Positions 50,763-50,799 of a stretch of DNA of 50,799 nt are shown piece by piece. The notes beneath the pieces are model-generated. The model searched no databases. It was not told where the DNA came from and saw only the letters and a program-made list of their open reading frames with translations. A program made the translations under genes and the position numbers. Source of the DNA: Flavobacteriales bacterium (GTDB lineage: Bacteria; Bacteroidota; Bacteroidia; Flavobacteriales_D; Crocinitomicaceae); the NCBI GenBank assembly GCA_947460825.1, contig CANHHA010000020.1, positions 1 to 50,799 of the forward strand. The letters are read 5' to 3'. How positions within the stretch are numbered: position 1 is the first letter of the stretch; each line of letters starts with the position of its first letter.

Positions 50763-50799
50763 GCACCCTGAGTAGCCCGAAGGGCGTATCGAAGGGTGC
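50763..50799. repeat. 37-bp nested palindrome reaching the window edge
   Basis: Outer arms GCACCCT (50763-50769) and AGGGTGC (50793-50799) and an inner hairpin GCCC-GAA-GGGC (50775-50785). The intervening GAGTAGCCCGAAGGGC and GTATCGA resemble intergenic repeats I know from many Bacteroidota genomes. It may continue past the window. Confidence 0.8.

Larger units (their letters stand above)
50399..50799. other. Gene-free, palindrome-rich region at the window end
   Basis: No frame of protein character was seen on either strand. The stretch holds at least six palindromic units plus a 13-bp tandem duplication, listed separately. It looks like an intergenic repeat cluster. Confidence 0.75.

Noticed and set aside
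1..50799. tRNA, rRNA or transposase genes
   Set aside because: I saw no cloverleaf with the usual T-loop, no rRNA-like sequence and no transposase or integrase motif anywhere in the window; this was by eye, not by a covariance search.

Overview
The window looks like chromosomal DNA from a Bacteroidota bacterium, most likely a Flavobacteriales member (a Crocinitomicaceae/Fluviicola-like lineage is my guess and was not tested). Support comes from five secreted proteins ending in type IX secretion (T9SS) sorting domains, a single-chain SecDF fusion, Bacteroidota-type promoters (a TTTG-like -33 element, about 20 bp, then TAnnTTTG) with no consistent Shine-Dalgarno sequences, many '...AQ' signal peptides, and families such as DUF2490, DUF2461, choice-of-anchor B and DUF5074-like propellers.

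Layout. 1-1.4 kb: end of a SulP anion transporter and a DUF2490 protein, closed by a bidirectional terminator against fabI. 2.4-5.7 kb: a tightly overlapping phospholipid operon (alpha/beta-hydrolase-like protein, CDP-alcohol phosphatidyltransferase, CdsA-type cytidylyltransferase, PlsC-type acyltransferase, small membrane protein), reminiscent of E. coli ynbABC. 5.7-9.3 kb: a small lipoprotein, a thioredoxin-fold membrane protein, a secreted protein of unknown function, and the rpsF-rpsR-rplI operon with a textbook promoter. 9.4-18.7 kb: DUF2461, an S9 prolyl oligopeptidase, an internally deleted SRPBCC remnant, a membrane glycosyltransferase, a DUF1566 protein, an SRPBCC protein, a DEAD-box helicase and Lon. 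18.9-24.8 kb: two large T9SS cargo proteins with an unannotated 32-residue membrane peptide between them. 24.8-30 kb: glycosyltransferases (GT2, GT9, GT4), a HAD phosphatase, a YwqK-type repeat protein and a lipoprotein. 30-37.8 kb: SecDF, then ParE and ParC. 37.8-40.6 kb: tandem T9SS beta-helix paralogues. 40.6-45.7 kb: two small envelope proteins, then a TerC protein and menaquinone genes (menD, a menF-type gene, a menI-like thioesterase).

45.7-50.8 kb is the accessory-looking part. A cobalamin riboswitch precedes a T9SS-sorted beta-propeller that resembles the vitamin B12-capturing BtuG/DUF5074 group. The last 39 bases of that gene, its terminator and a 17-bp palindrome (114 bp in all) occur again 2,579 bp downstream, enclosing a YfhO-family membrane protein. 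This is the footprint expected of an insertion into a gene 3' end, but no recombinase is present. The window ends in a gene-poor stretch with an ABM-domain protein, a possible 32-residue membrane peptide with its own promoter, and a cluster of palindromes sharing one geometry (7-bp arm, 3-nt loop, 7-bp arm).

Four of the five close convergent gene pairs overlap by exactly four bases through interlocking stop codons, so compaction and antisense read-through are a theme here. All product assignments were made by reading motifs in the sequence; no database search was run.
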